Below, piece after piece: positions 21,135 to 28,489 of a stretch of 64,000 nt of DNA. Below the pieces are notes generated by a model. That model saw nothing but the letters and a program-made list of their open reading frames with translations, did not search any database and was not told the origin of the DNA. The position numbers were made by a program, and so were the translations under genes. The DNA is from Chryseobacterium shigense. Its GTDB lineage: Bacteria > Bacteroidota > Bacteroidia > Flavobacteriales > Weeksellaceae. Positions within the stretch are counted from its first letter, which is position 1. Each line of letters begins with the position of its first letter. The stretch covers positions 1-64,000 of the forward strand of contig NZ_JACHLC010000004.1 of the NCBI RefSeq assembly GCF_014207845.1. Direction: 5' to 3'.

Positions 21135-21712
21135 TACTGCTTAATAAAAACAAGATTCTCCGCTTCTGGAAGATAAATTTTTATATCAGGATTTCCAGGG
21201 CAGTCTCCTTGGGTGAAAATCATATCATTGGGATAATATGACCAACTAATTTGAGTATTATTGATTTTTAGTAAGGTTATTCTTCCCCAGCCTACACGAC
21301 AATTGGTCCCGCTATAATATAAATCAACACTATTATTATCCAAATCATTGGTACCCATACTTACTATATTATTTCTTTTAGGGTCAATAGAATTTTGGTT
21401 ATCTTGAAGTATAGCCCCAGTTGATGCATTCTTCACAGTATACTTTACATGAAGTACATCCTGATAATAAATCCTTCCTTGAAGCCTAGTATCGATTAGC
21501 ATTTTATCTTCTTTTGTTATATAAAGAGTAATCTCATTTCCCTGATAGGTATTTTTATAAGTACCAATATAAGGAGAAAGATAATTATTTAGATCTTTCA
21601 TGTAAGAATAGTTAGGTGCATTCTTGTAAAATGTATTTAAGGGATAGATTTGTTGCGCCTTACATGCTAATAATGTCATACATAAAGCAAATAATGATAA
21701 TATTTTTTTCAT
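21134..21712 (-). CDS. DUF6705-like lipoprotein
   Basis: 192 residues with a signal and lipobox ('CMTLLAC', Cys17). The mature protein begins 'QQIYPLNTFYKNAPNYSYMKDLNNYLSPYIGTYKNTYQGNEI', the pattern I associate with the Chryseobacterium DUF6705 family of small secreted beta-rich proteins. Assignment is from memory of the pattern. It is the middle gene of a three-gene unit: 22 bp after the stop of the JAMM-like lipoprotein and one-base overlap with the next. Role unknown. Confidence 0.65.
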   Translation of the reverse strand: MKKILSLFALCMTLLACKAQQIYPLNTFYKNAPNYSYMKDLNNYLSPYIGTYKNTYQGNEITLYITKEDKMLIDTRLQGRIYYQDVLHVKYTVKNASTGAILQDNQNSIDPKRNNIVSMGTNDLDNNSVDLYYSGTNCRVGWGRITLLKINNTQISWSYYPNDMIFTQGDCPGNPDIKIYLPEAENLVFIKQ

Positions 21713-21734
21713 AATTGTTATCTATTTATATTAA

Positions 21735-23111
21735 TTAGGGACATGGTATATCCTGAGGTTTCCCATTTGCATCAAGTATTACATTGGTTACATTACCATT
21801 TTGATTTACTTTTTGCAATAGCATTTTACTTTTATCAATTCCCATATTATCCAATGCATTGAAAAAAACTTCTTCCAGCCCTTTTGTACTCATAAAATTA
21901 CCATTTTGAGAAGAGTAACCAGATTTATTCCTAAGTTCTCTTTCAAATTTTTCATAGCTACTTCCTAAAGCATCAAAATCATAGGCCGTCTGATAAATAT
22001 TAACAGCTTCATAAAGAAGGCCTGTAAACCTAATGATGTAATAATAATACTCATATCCTTCTGGGCAGTTAGGGCAAACCTGTGAGCCTATCATCTCCCC
22101 AAAGGCATCATCTATGGGAGCACCTGCAGGCTGCTTGATAATAAATGCAAACAGTTTATGAATATCTTCATTAGAAAACATTTTAACCCCAGTGGGTGTA
22201 TGGTTGTGGGTATATCCCTGATACCCAGAAACATCACCAAACTGTACTTCATGATCGCCTCCATTCATAATAGGTCCCGGTGTACCATCGGGTTTGGTCA
22301 TAAATCCTTTTTCGCCACCCAGTTTAGATTTGTCACGCAGTTCATTAATGCCCGTCTGTCTTTCAGGATTATTTGCTATTGCTTTTGTTTTCGCACAGGG
22401 GTTGTTATTCACATAGGGCCCCTGTCCATTTCCTCCTCCTGCCGGATTAGGATCTATACAGTTTTGAAACTGAGAGCAGGCGCCGGAAGTATTACCTCCG
22501 CCCCAGCCTCCCGGGCCACCGCCATTTCCTCCCGGTTGAGGAACTGTAATAATAATATCTTCTATATCACAGGGATTAGACACATCCCATCCGCAATCAT
22601 TTCCTCCTTTATTGGCAGATTGGGCTTTACGCACACTCTTCTGATACTGTAGCCGGAAAAGATCTATTATTTTTACGTAATATTCAGAAGCAGGGTTCAG
22701 ATCCAGGTATTCTACAAATGTTTCTTTCTTGTTGAGGACAGCTACTGTTAATCCCGATACAGAAGAATTGCTTATACGAGGATAAATAATCCAGCGGTCA
22801 CCGTTTTCAAGAATAATATCCTGGGAGTGGATGCTAAACTCTACATAGCTGCCATTGGATATACCTTTTTGCATGAGGAACCCTGAACGGCTGTGCCCGG
22901 TACCATTAATACTGTCATACTTTTCCAGCAGTTTCCTGAATCCTGATGCATAATTTACAGGCTCCTTGCTAAGCGGAGTAAATACCTGGAACTTATCTGA
23001 AGAATAAGACGTCTCTTTTACAGAAAGATATTCGTCTTCCGTTCTACAGGAATGCAGAGAAAAGGCCACGGCTGTTAGAAAGACCAGCCGGAGAAATAAT
23101 TTTTTTCTCAT
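21735..23111 (-). CDS. Lipoprotein with Gly-rich linker and JAMM-like C-terminal motif
   Basis: 458 residues. The lipobox is at 'SLHSC' (about Cys22). The N-terminal 165 residues resemble secreted Bacteroidota domains ('DRWIIYPRISNSSVSGLTVAVL'). A linker of about 60 residues follows, rich in Gly/Pro/Asn with paired cysteines. The C-terminal part contains 'GEKGF' and then 'GYTHNHTPTGVKMFSNEDI', giving Glu, His-x-His and Ser-x-x-Asp in the order of JAMM/JAB zinc peptidases, with an H-to-S spacing one residue longer than usual. It leads an operon with two small lipoproteins. Function is unproven; a zinc hydrolase or pre-toxin-like module is possible. Confidence 0.6.
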   Translation of the reverse strand: MRKKLFLRLVFLTAVAFSLHSCRTEDEYLSVKETSYSSDKFQVFTPLSKEPVNYASGFRKLLEKYDSINGTGHSRSGFLMQKGISNGSYVEFSIHSQDIILENGDRWIIYPRISNSSVSGLTVAVLNKKETFVEYLDLNPASEYYVKIIDLFRLQYQKSVRKAQSANKGGNDCGWDVSNPCDIEDIIITVPQPGGNGGGPGGWGGGNTSGACSQFQNCIDPNPAGGGNGQGPYVNNNPCAKTKAIANNPERQTGINELRDKSKLGGEKGFMTKPDGTPGPIMNGGDHEVQFGDVSGYQGYTHNHTPTGVKMFSNEDIHKLFAFIIKQPAGAPIDDAFGEMIGSQVCPNCPEGYEYYYYIIRFTGLLYEAVNIYQTAYDFDALGSSYEKFERELRNKSGYSSQNGNFMSTKGLEEVFFNALDNMGIDKSKMLLQKVNQNGNVTNVILDANGKPQDIPCP

Positions 23112-23155
23112 AGATTGTTTGTGTTTTTAAGTGGTTAAATATATAAAAAAATCAC

Positions 23156-23177
23156 CATATCACTATGAAGTGATATG
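23156..23177. promoter_or_regulatory. Nine-bp inverted repeat in the leader of the lipoprotein operon
   Basis: CATATCACT and AGTGATATG form a perfect 9-bp inverted repeat around ATGA, immediately downstream (minus strand) of a TAGCTTTG box at 23188-23181. Read on the minus strand it is followed by GTGATTTTTTT, so it could act as an operator for the adjacent XRE-type protein or as a hairpin attenuator. Confidence 0.5.
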
Positions 23178-23201
23178 AGGCAAAGCTAAAATAAATTTTC
23201 T

Positions 23202-23588
23202 GCCAACATTATAAGTATAAGCACTAAGGGAAGGCAATACAGGGAAGCTAAAAACTGGTCTCAGGAAGATCTTGCAGTACGCCTGGATACCACACAGACT
23301 ACTACTTCCAATATATAATCTGATAAAAATATTCCTAATTCTGTATTATTAAGTAAAATTGCGAAAGAACTAGAAGTAGATATTAATGATCTGTTAAGTG
23401 ATTCTTCAAACAATATTATGACAAATAATGAGTTCAGTGATCATGCTGTTGCTGCCGTGAACCAATATAACCCAATATTTAATATTCAGTCTTCTGAAAT
23501 TACTGAAAGCATACTAAAAAATCAGGAACAGATAGCCAAGCTTATAGAATTACAAAGTAAGCTCATAGAAAAATTGTTAAAAAAATAA
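23202..23588 (+). pseudogene. Decayed XRE-family helix-turn-helix regulator
   Basis: Reading in the frame with codons at multiples of three gives 'RQYREAKNWSQEDLAVRL' and 'TTQTTTSNI', a stop TAA at 23316-23318, then 'SDKNIPNSVLLSKIAKELEV' and 'DINDLL', and a C-terminal coil ending 'LIELQSKLIEKLLKK'. In intact relatives the stop position holds Glu (pattern 'SKIESDK'). No ATG is found in frame upstream before a stop. One nonsense mutation and loss of the start make this a pseudogene. It faces away from the lipoprotein operon it may once have controlled. Confidence 0.75.
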
Positions 23589-23653
23589 ATGCAATAAATT
23601 GAAACAGCTTATGTTTTCAAGAAAGGTTAAGTAAAACATAAGGTGCATATTAT

Positions 23654-23685
23654 ACAAATCCCGGAACAATTATTCCGGGATTTGT
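23654..23685. terminator. Two-way intrinsic terminator
   Basis: Thirteen-bp perfect stem ACAAATCCCGGAA/TTCCGGGATTTGT with a 6-nt loop, between the decayed regulator and the convergent DUF2207 gene. Confidence 0.85.
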
Positions 23686-23767
23686 ATTTTATAAGATGAT
23701 GAAAATTATCAGATCATTTTCTGTACTTTTCTGGTAATTGTATGATAACTTCCGGTTTATTTGGAAG

Positions 23768-25687
23768 CTACCAGCCGCCTCCACCACCACCTCCACCGCC
23801 TCCGCCAGAGAACCCACCACCACCAGATCCACTGCTTGAACTGGATGGTTTGGTAGATGCAGACTGTATGGATTGCGTAAGGCTTGAGTTCAACGTATTG
23901 GCAAAAGCATAGTGATTCATTACACCACCGTAGTACCAGGTATTATGATATTCTGCGGCTGTATTTTTCAGCAAATCATCAAATTTCTGTCCCCAGATCT
24001 TATCTACACCCATTACCATAGCAAAAGGAAGAAGGGTTTCAAAAACCTGTGGAGTCATTTGGGGTGGATTGTGAAATTTCAGCTGTTCGTTTTCTGCCGC
24101 TCCCATATACATTTTAAACCCGTCTATCAAAGACTTTTTCCTCAGTTTTTCTTTCGATGGCTGCCTGATTAAATATTGGTATACCACCATGACCGAAAAT
24201 GCCAGCACATAAAAAATATAGCAGGCATTGAAATTCATATTTTCAGCACCGCCACCTCCCGCAGAAATGATTCCTCCAACTCCCAGAATTACAACAAAAG
24301 GAAGGGGAATCAAAAATTTCCATGAAGCATTTTTCATTAAAAAGGTTATTACAACCAATGCGATAAAAAGAATAAAATACAAAGCTGCCCCTGCAAAAAC
24401 CCTTTCAAATTCCGGCAGTAAAGTATAGCTGATAAATAACCCAAGACCATACACAATGGTGATTATCAGCCAGGGAAGCACCAATTTCGTTGTATTGTTT
24501 CCTTCATTTAAAAAATTATCATGCAGAAAGCTCAGTGTTCCTTTAAAATTCTGAACAGCCGTTTCAATCTTCGAATTGTATTTTCCATCAAATTTTACAG
24601 AATCTCCATATTCTGAAAAAAGGCTGTTCAACAGGTTAATTTCCTCTTTTGGAAGGCTCTCGTCTGCCGGTTTCAGCTTTTTCAATGTAAAGGTTTTGGT
24701 ATTAAAAAATCCCAGTACACCTGAATCTTCACCTTCTATGATCTTTACATATCCTTTTACGGCAAGGCTGACAATGGCTGCCGTGAGATATTTATTTTTA
24801 AAACTTTCGGAATTGATATATCCCAGAGAGGCCGGCGAAAGGTTCTCAGGAACATTAAATTGGGGATAAACTGTAGGTGATTCGGGGTCTATTCCATATT
24901 TCATCCATGTTGAATAAAGATACAGGAGTAATCCCAGAAAGACAATGCAGCCAACAATTAAAATCCCGTACTTTTCAAGAAAAGTAGGTGGCGGCGGTGG
25001 AATCATTATTCCTTTCTTAAAACCTACCGCAATAGTAAGCCCTTCATTAGCCTTAAGCCCTGAAGCGCCCCATTCTATGGAATTATCCGAAAGTATTTTG
25101 GAAATACAGTTCTGGCTGTTACTGCCATAAGCTCCCGTATAACAGGAGTTTTGAATGATCCCGGCTCCGGCAGGAAGGTTTACTCTGGCGGAAATAGTAT
25201 CTGCATCAAAATCCCAATACGTGCCATTTACATTCCAGTAAAACTCATCGTATTGATCAAAAAAACCAATCTGGTTTCCCGTTTTATATTTTATTTCATA
25301 GTCGTAAGTTCCGGGATCGAGGATAACATCTTTATTCCCAGCATATATTTTCAGATAACCGTCTCCTGTTTCCTCATGATAGTCTTCATTTTCCCCGTTT
25401 TTTTTCACTGAAATAATATTGTACCTTACTTTCTGCGTTTTATTATTCAGGTTCCTGGATAAAGGCAACGCCCGGAAAATTCCTCTTTTGATATTATTTC
25501 CGAGACTGTATACCTTAATATTTTCAGTAACGGTAATTCCCGAATTTTCATCCACATCAATATCGGAATGGAAAGAAATGATCTTTTCCGGACCGGTAAT
25601 AGTGGACTGATCAGTTCGCTCCAAATCATTCTGGGCAAAGACTATACAAAAAAACTGAAGCAGGAAGATCTGCAGCAACTTTTTCAT
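23768..25687 (-). CDS. DUF2207 membrane protein
   Basis: 639 residues. Signal peptide ending FAQ; an extracellular DUF2207 domain of about 200 residues ('SGITVTENIKVYSLGNNIKRGIFR', 'YDYEIKYKTGNQIGFFDQYDEFYWNVNG'); a transmembrane helix at about 243-262; a cytoplasmic part; two or more further helices around 400-500; and a tail rich in Gly and Ser ending in an 11-Gly run plus Trp. Such Gly-rich tails are usual in this family. It starts 3 bp after lemA ends, and the LemA/DUF2207 pairing recurs in many bacteria. Precise function unknown; the family is linked to envelope processes. Confidence 0.9.
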   Translation of the reverse strand: MKKLLQIFLLQFFCIVFAQNDLERTDQSTITGPEKIISFHSDIDVDENSGITVTENIKVYSLGNNIKRGIFRALPLSRNLNNKTQKVRYNIISVKKNGENEDYHEETGDGYLKIYAGNKDVILDPGTYDYEIKYKTGNQIGFFDQYDEFYWNVNGTYWDFDADTISARVNLPAGAGIIQNSCYTGAYGSNSQNCISKILSDNSIEWGASGLKANEGLTIAVGFKKGIMIPPPPPTFLEKYGILIVGCIVFLGLLLYLYSTWMKYGIDPESPTVYPQFNVPENLSPASLGYINSESFKNKYLTAAIVSLAVKGYVKIIEGEDSGVLGFFNTKTFTLKKLKPADESLPKEEINLLNSLFSEYGDSVKFDGKYNSKIETAVQNFKGTLSFLHDNFLNEGNNTTKLVLPWLIITIVYGLGLFISYTLLPEFERVFAGAALYFILFIALVVITFLMKNASWKFLIPLPFVVILGVGGIISAGGGGAENMNFNACYIFYVLAFSVMVVYQYLIRQPSKEKLRKKSLIDGFKMYMGAAENEQLKFHNPPQMTPQVFETLLPFAMVMGVDKIWGQKFDDLLKNTAAEYHNTWYYGGVMNHYAFANTLNSSLTQSIQSASTKPSSSSSGSGGGGFSGGGGGGGGGGGW

Positions 25688-25690
25688 TTC

Positions 25691-26242
25691 TTAAAATTTT
25701 ACGGTTGGAACTTCTCTTTCTGCAATATTTTCCAGTTCAAAGAATGGCGATTTTTCAAACTTGTACATATTGGCAATCATATTACTTGGGAAAGACTCTA
25801 TTAATGTATTATTTTCACGGACAGTTCCGTTGTAATATCTTCTGGATTTCTCAACATCATTTTCTATAGAAGTAAGTTCACCCTGCAGCTGCTGGAAATT
25901 GGCATTAGCTTTCAGATCCGGATATTGTTCTGCTACGGCAAATAAATTCATCATTGCCTGATTCAGGTTTTTCTCTGCTGCTTCTTTAGCCTGAACAGAA
26001 TCTGCGCCTACAGCCTGGGTTCTGGCTCTTATCACACTGTCAAGGGTTTCACGCTCATGAGTGGCATACCCTTTTACAGTTTCCACAAGATTAGGGATAA
26101 GGTCGTGACGCTTTTTAAGCATGACATCAATACTGCTCCAGGCTTCCTGAACCAAATTTTTCAGTTTTACCAGGCGGTTGTAGATGGATACTGCATAAAT
26201 AAGGCAGATTGCTATTAAAGCAATAATAATGATTATGGTCAT
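25691..26242 (-). CDS. lemA: LemA family protein
   Basis: 183 residues with an N-terminal membrane anchor (about 2-20) and a helical body carrying the family signature 'YNRLVKLKNLVQEAWSSIDVMLKKRHDLIPNLVETVKGYATHE', plus 'A.NL..AM..LFAVAEQYPDLKAN.NF..LQ.EL'. The C-terminus is predicted periplasmic. It is the first gene of the lemA-DUF2207 operon. The family is common but poorly understood biochemically. Confidence 0.93.
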   Translation of the reverse strand: MTIIIIIALIAICLIYAVSIYNRLVKLKNLVQEAWSSIDVMLKKRHDLIPNLVETVKGYATHERETLDSVIRARTQAVGADSVQAKEAAEKNLNQAMMNLFAVAEQYPDLKANANFQQLQGELTSIENDVEKSRRYYNGTVRENNTLIESFPSNMIANMYKFEKSPFFELENIAEREVPTVKF

Positions 26243-26424
26243 AATTTTTATGTTTTATTCTTTAAAAGTAATGTTTTTTTGGATCAGAAAGGGAATTAAT
26301 TATTTTTTAGTCTGTTTAGCACATTAGCTGGGATGTAAGGTAAGGTACATTTAAGATCAATCATTCTGATTTTTAAAGCCTTGATCGATTTTTTTTAAAT
26401 ACCCCATCCTTAATTATAATAAAA

Positions 26425-26453
26425 AAAGTACCCGATAAAAAACCGGATACTTT
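26425..26453 (-). terminator. Intrinsic terminator of the NIL-domain gene
   Basis: Stem AAAGTA/TACTTT, one mismatch, then CCG/CGG with an A-rich loop; read on the minus strand it is followed by a run of T residues. Confidence 0.65.
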
Positions 26454-26481
26454 CTTGTAATTAAAACTATATGAATCTCCC

Positions 26482-26796
26482 CTAAAAATACTTCCGGCAG
26501 TTATATTCCACCATGGTATTTAAAAGTTTATTTTTATTCAGATAAAATTCCAGCTGCTGGTAATCATCTGAATTCACATTAATATATAACTGCACTGAAC
26601 CAAAACTATATCCATTGACATATTCTACATTAGCTGACAATACCCTGTGGCAGATCCCGAACTGATTATAGATGGTATTCATTAAATGCTCAAATTTCAT
26701 TTTGCCGTTTAATTCTATTTCCAGTATCAGTTCTTTTTTAGGCAGGCCTATTTTATTATGAATTACCTGCAGTGTAGGATTAGGTGTAATCATCAC
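26482..26796 (-). CDS. Stand-alone NIL/ACT-like ligand-binding domain protein
   Basis: 104 residues without a signal peptide. The pattern 'ELILEIELNGKMKFEHLMNTIYNQF' followed by 'LSANVEYVNGYSFGSVQLYINVN' fits the NIL domain, an ACT-like fold otherwise found at the C-terminus of MetN methionine-transport ATPases. No ATPase gene is present, so this is either a free sensor domain or the remains of a MetN. A perfect promoter with a palindrome on its -33 box lies upstream. The assignment is by pattern; a link to methionine or sulfur metabolism is inference. Confidence 0.6.
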   Translation of the reverse strand: MMITPNPTLQVIHNKIGLPKKELILEIELNGKMKFEHLMNTIYNQFGICHRVLSANVEYVNGYSFGSVQLYINVNSDDYQQLEFYLNKNKLLNTMVEYNCRKYF

Positions 26797-26858
26797 TAAA
26801 TAATTTTTTGGTTAAACATTTTCTAGATCATGGTTGCTTTCTTGCGTTAAATCTTTGA

Positions 26859-26889
26859 CAAAAATATAAAAAATTATTAGTCCACCAAA
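26859..26889 (-). promoter_or_regulatory. Promoter of the NIL-domain gene
   Basis: On the minus strand TTTG (26889-26886), a 19-nt spacer and TATTTTTG (26866-26859) match the Bacteroidota consensus fully. The predicted leader is about 55 nt. Confidence 0.75.
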
Positions 26890-26903
26890 TTAGTAGACTA
26901 ATA
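26875..26903. promoter_or_regulatory. 29-bp palindromic operator on the -33 box of the NIL gene
   Basis: A 29-bp inverted repeat centred on 26889, with 12 of 14 base pairs matching (outer arms TATTAGTC and GACTAATA). It is centred on the -33 element, the position expected for a repressor of a dimeric type. The cognate regulator is not in the window. Confidence 0.65.
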
Positions 26904-27112
26904 TTTTAAAATTTTTCTTCATTAGGCAATAAAATATGAATATTGGATTTTGTTTTTTATCTCTCGCCGATTGAGCAGATAAAGCAGATTTTTTTACAAT
27001 AATAAAGATCCTTCATCAAATCAACGGAGTTGATTTTTCCTTTGCTCTCTTAAACTATTTACATTGATAATAAACCTTTGCCTTTAAATTATCTTATTTA
27101 TTTAACAAAAAA

Positions 27113-27141
27113 ACCTCTAAAGACCCAACATCTTCAGAGGT
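27113..27141 (-). terminator. Intrinsic terminator of the YiiX-like gene
   Basis: Stem ACCTCT/AGAGGT extended by AAGA/TCTT after one mismatch; on the minus strand it is followed by seven T residues. Confidence 0.75.
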
Positions 27142-27162
27142 AATATTTATTCAAAAGTCTAT

Positions 27163-27834
27163 TTACAACTCTCCTATTTTTTCCAGTTTTTCCGAAGCAG
27201 CCAGTCCGTTAGGATTGCATCCAGGTTCTCCTTCCGGAACTTTAAGGTTTTTCTTTTTATAAAACTCGGTCCAGAATTCATTGGTTTTACCGGTTTTAGG
27301 ATCTATGAAAGTCATGGGCTCCAGTTTGAATATATGATCTTCCCTGAATGCTCTTTCAATATAATCTGAGCAGTAATAAGAATTTTCATCCAAGATGTAA
27401 TTGAAGTTATAAGGCTTCCCCAGCATGGATTCAGCTTTTTTAAGAGCAGAAGAAATAGATTCCTGATACTCCTGTTTCAGGCGGTAAATTATTACTTTCT
27501 GGCCGTCATCAGCCTGATCTTTAAGGAAAGCTTTTAAATCCTGTTTTTGGGAGCCTCCTTTTGGAGCTGCATGCAGCACATACCAATGATTACTTTCCTT
27601 TTCTACAATTCCTATATGATCAAATGATGCTTCTTTCTGTTTTTGGGTTACGTTATTGATTGCTCCTGAAAGCCCGGTTTCTTTCGCAGTAACAAAAAGC
27701 AGATCTCCATTCTTCAGTTTCCCGGACACAGCCTGAGAAGAGCAATACTGCAGCAATACAATTACAACACAGAAAACAGTATAAAGTAAGGTTTTAGAAT
27801 TTTTTTGAAGCAGGTCTTCTTTGCATTTAATCAT
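27163..27834 (-). CDS. YiiX/YebB-like NlpC/P60-family cysteine hydrolase, lipoprotein
   Basis: 223 residues. Hydrophobic segment 17-31 ends in a lipobox ('LLQYC'). The domain shows 'NGDLLFV', then 'SFDHIGIVE' with the likely catalytic His, and 'YYCSDYIERAF' with the likely nucleophile Cys, in the circularly permuted order of the YiiX family. Such enzymes cut amide bonds in peptides or lipids of the envelope. The Lys/Asn-rich end carries no extra domain. DUF1801 lies 49 bp upstream in the same direction; a shared transcript is possible. Confidence 0.82.
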   Translation of the reverse strand: MIKCKEDLLQKNSKTLLYTVFCVVIVLLQYCSSQAVSGKLKNGDLLFVTAKETGLSGAINNVTQKQKEASFDHIGIVEKESNHWYVLHAAPKGGSQKQDLKAFLKDQADDGQKVIIYRLKQEYQESISSALKKAESMLGKPYNFNYILDENSYYCSDYIERAFREDHIFKLEPMTFIDPKTGKTNEFWTEFYKKKNLKVPEGEPGCNPNGLAASEKLEKIGEL

Positions 27835-27883
27835 AACATTTCTTTCATTGGGCGCCTTGGTTTACAATTCATTATAAGATAAC

Positions 27884-28366
27884 CTATTTTCCTTTCGATG
27901 CTGGTTCTTTTGATCTCTTAAACTGAGTTTCATAGATATTAATCCAGTTTTCGACTGTCATTTTTTTGCTGACCTCAGCAATAAGCTCAAAGGGAATATC
28001 ATCCATTTTCTTGAAACGTACACAGGATTTCCCCATATCCAGCTTTCTTTTTGAATGCTTTGGATATTCAGCTACGAACCAGTCCAGCAATTGAGGGTCC
28101 GCATAGATTCCCATATGATAGAATGCAATAAAATTTTTCTGTGAAGCCAGCCCCATGAATGGCAACGGAGAACCCGGAGTACAATGATAACCTGCCGGGT
28201 ATGTTTCAAGAGGAACCTGCCAGCCAACCATTCCATAACTGACTCCTTCCTCGAAACCTTTTGGAAGGCTGTCACTTATAGTATCAAACAGTTTTCTGAA
28301 TACTTCCTGTCTTTCTTCAGGAATTTTTGAAATATAATCATTTACGGAGTCTGCTGGAATTTGCAT
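27884..28366 (-). CDS. DUF1801 family protein
   Basis: 160 residues, cytoplasmic. The family pattern is clear: 'Y.S.iPeerqe....L...I...lP.gfeE.isYGM.gw.vP', then 'PLPFMGLASQKNFIAFYHMGIY' and 'CVRFKKMDDIP'. These YdhG-like proteins adopt a small alpha/beta fold; their function is not settled. The leader is short, and no partner besides the YiiX-like gene is evident. Confidence 0.85.
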   Translation of the reverse strand: MQIPADSVNDYISKIPEERQEVFRKLFDTISDSLPKGFEEGVSYGMVGWQVPLETYPAGYHCTPGSPLPFMGLASQKNFIAFYHMGIYADPQLLDWFVAEYPKHSKRKLDMGKSCVRFKKMDDIPFELIAEVSKKMTVENWINIYETQFKRSKEPASKGK

Positions 28367-28438
28367 GTTCAGTGAGTTTTAATTTCCTCCAAAATAACAA
28401 AATTTATGGATATCGTTGTTCAAAATTTCAAATAAAAA

Positions 28439-28465
28439 AGCAGCAGTACATGACATACTGCCGCT
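28439..28465 (-). terminator. Intrinsic terminator of the fibronectin/T9SS gene
   Basis: Ten-position stem AGCAGCAGTA/TACTGCCGCT with one mismatch and a 7-nt loop; six T residues follow on the minus strand. Confidence 0.75.
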
Positions 28466-28489
28466 CAGCTTTATTGACATTAAAAAAAT

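Larger units (their letters stand above)
23112..23767. other. Intergenic region with broken regulator, palindrome and terminator
   Basis: 656 bp without an intact gene. It holds a possible -7 box TAGCTTTG (23188-23181, minus) and a palindrome (23156-23177) for the lipoprotein operon, a decayed XRE-type regulator (plus strand), and a two-way terminator near its right end. Confidence 0.6.
26797..27162. other. Intergenic region upstream of the NIL gene
   Basis: 366 bp of AT-rich DNA holding the NIL-gene promoter and operator on the left and the terminator of the YiiX-like gene on the right. No gene is seen. I could not find the pairing of a known SAM riboswitch. Confidence 0.5.

Noticed and set aside
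26797..26900. SAM riboswitch before the NIL-domain gene
   Set aside because: No known SAM-riboswitch pairing could be drawn; the region is explained by promoter and operator.
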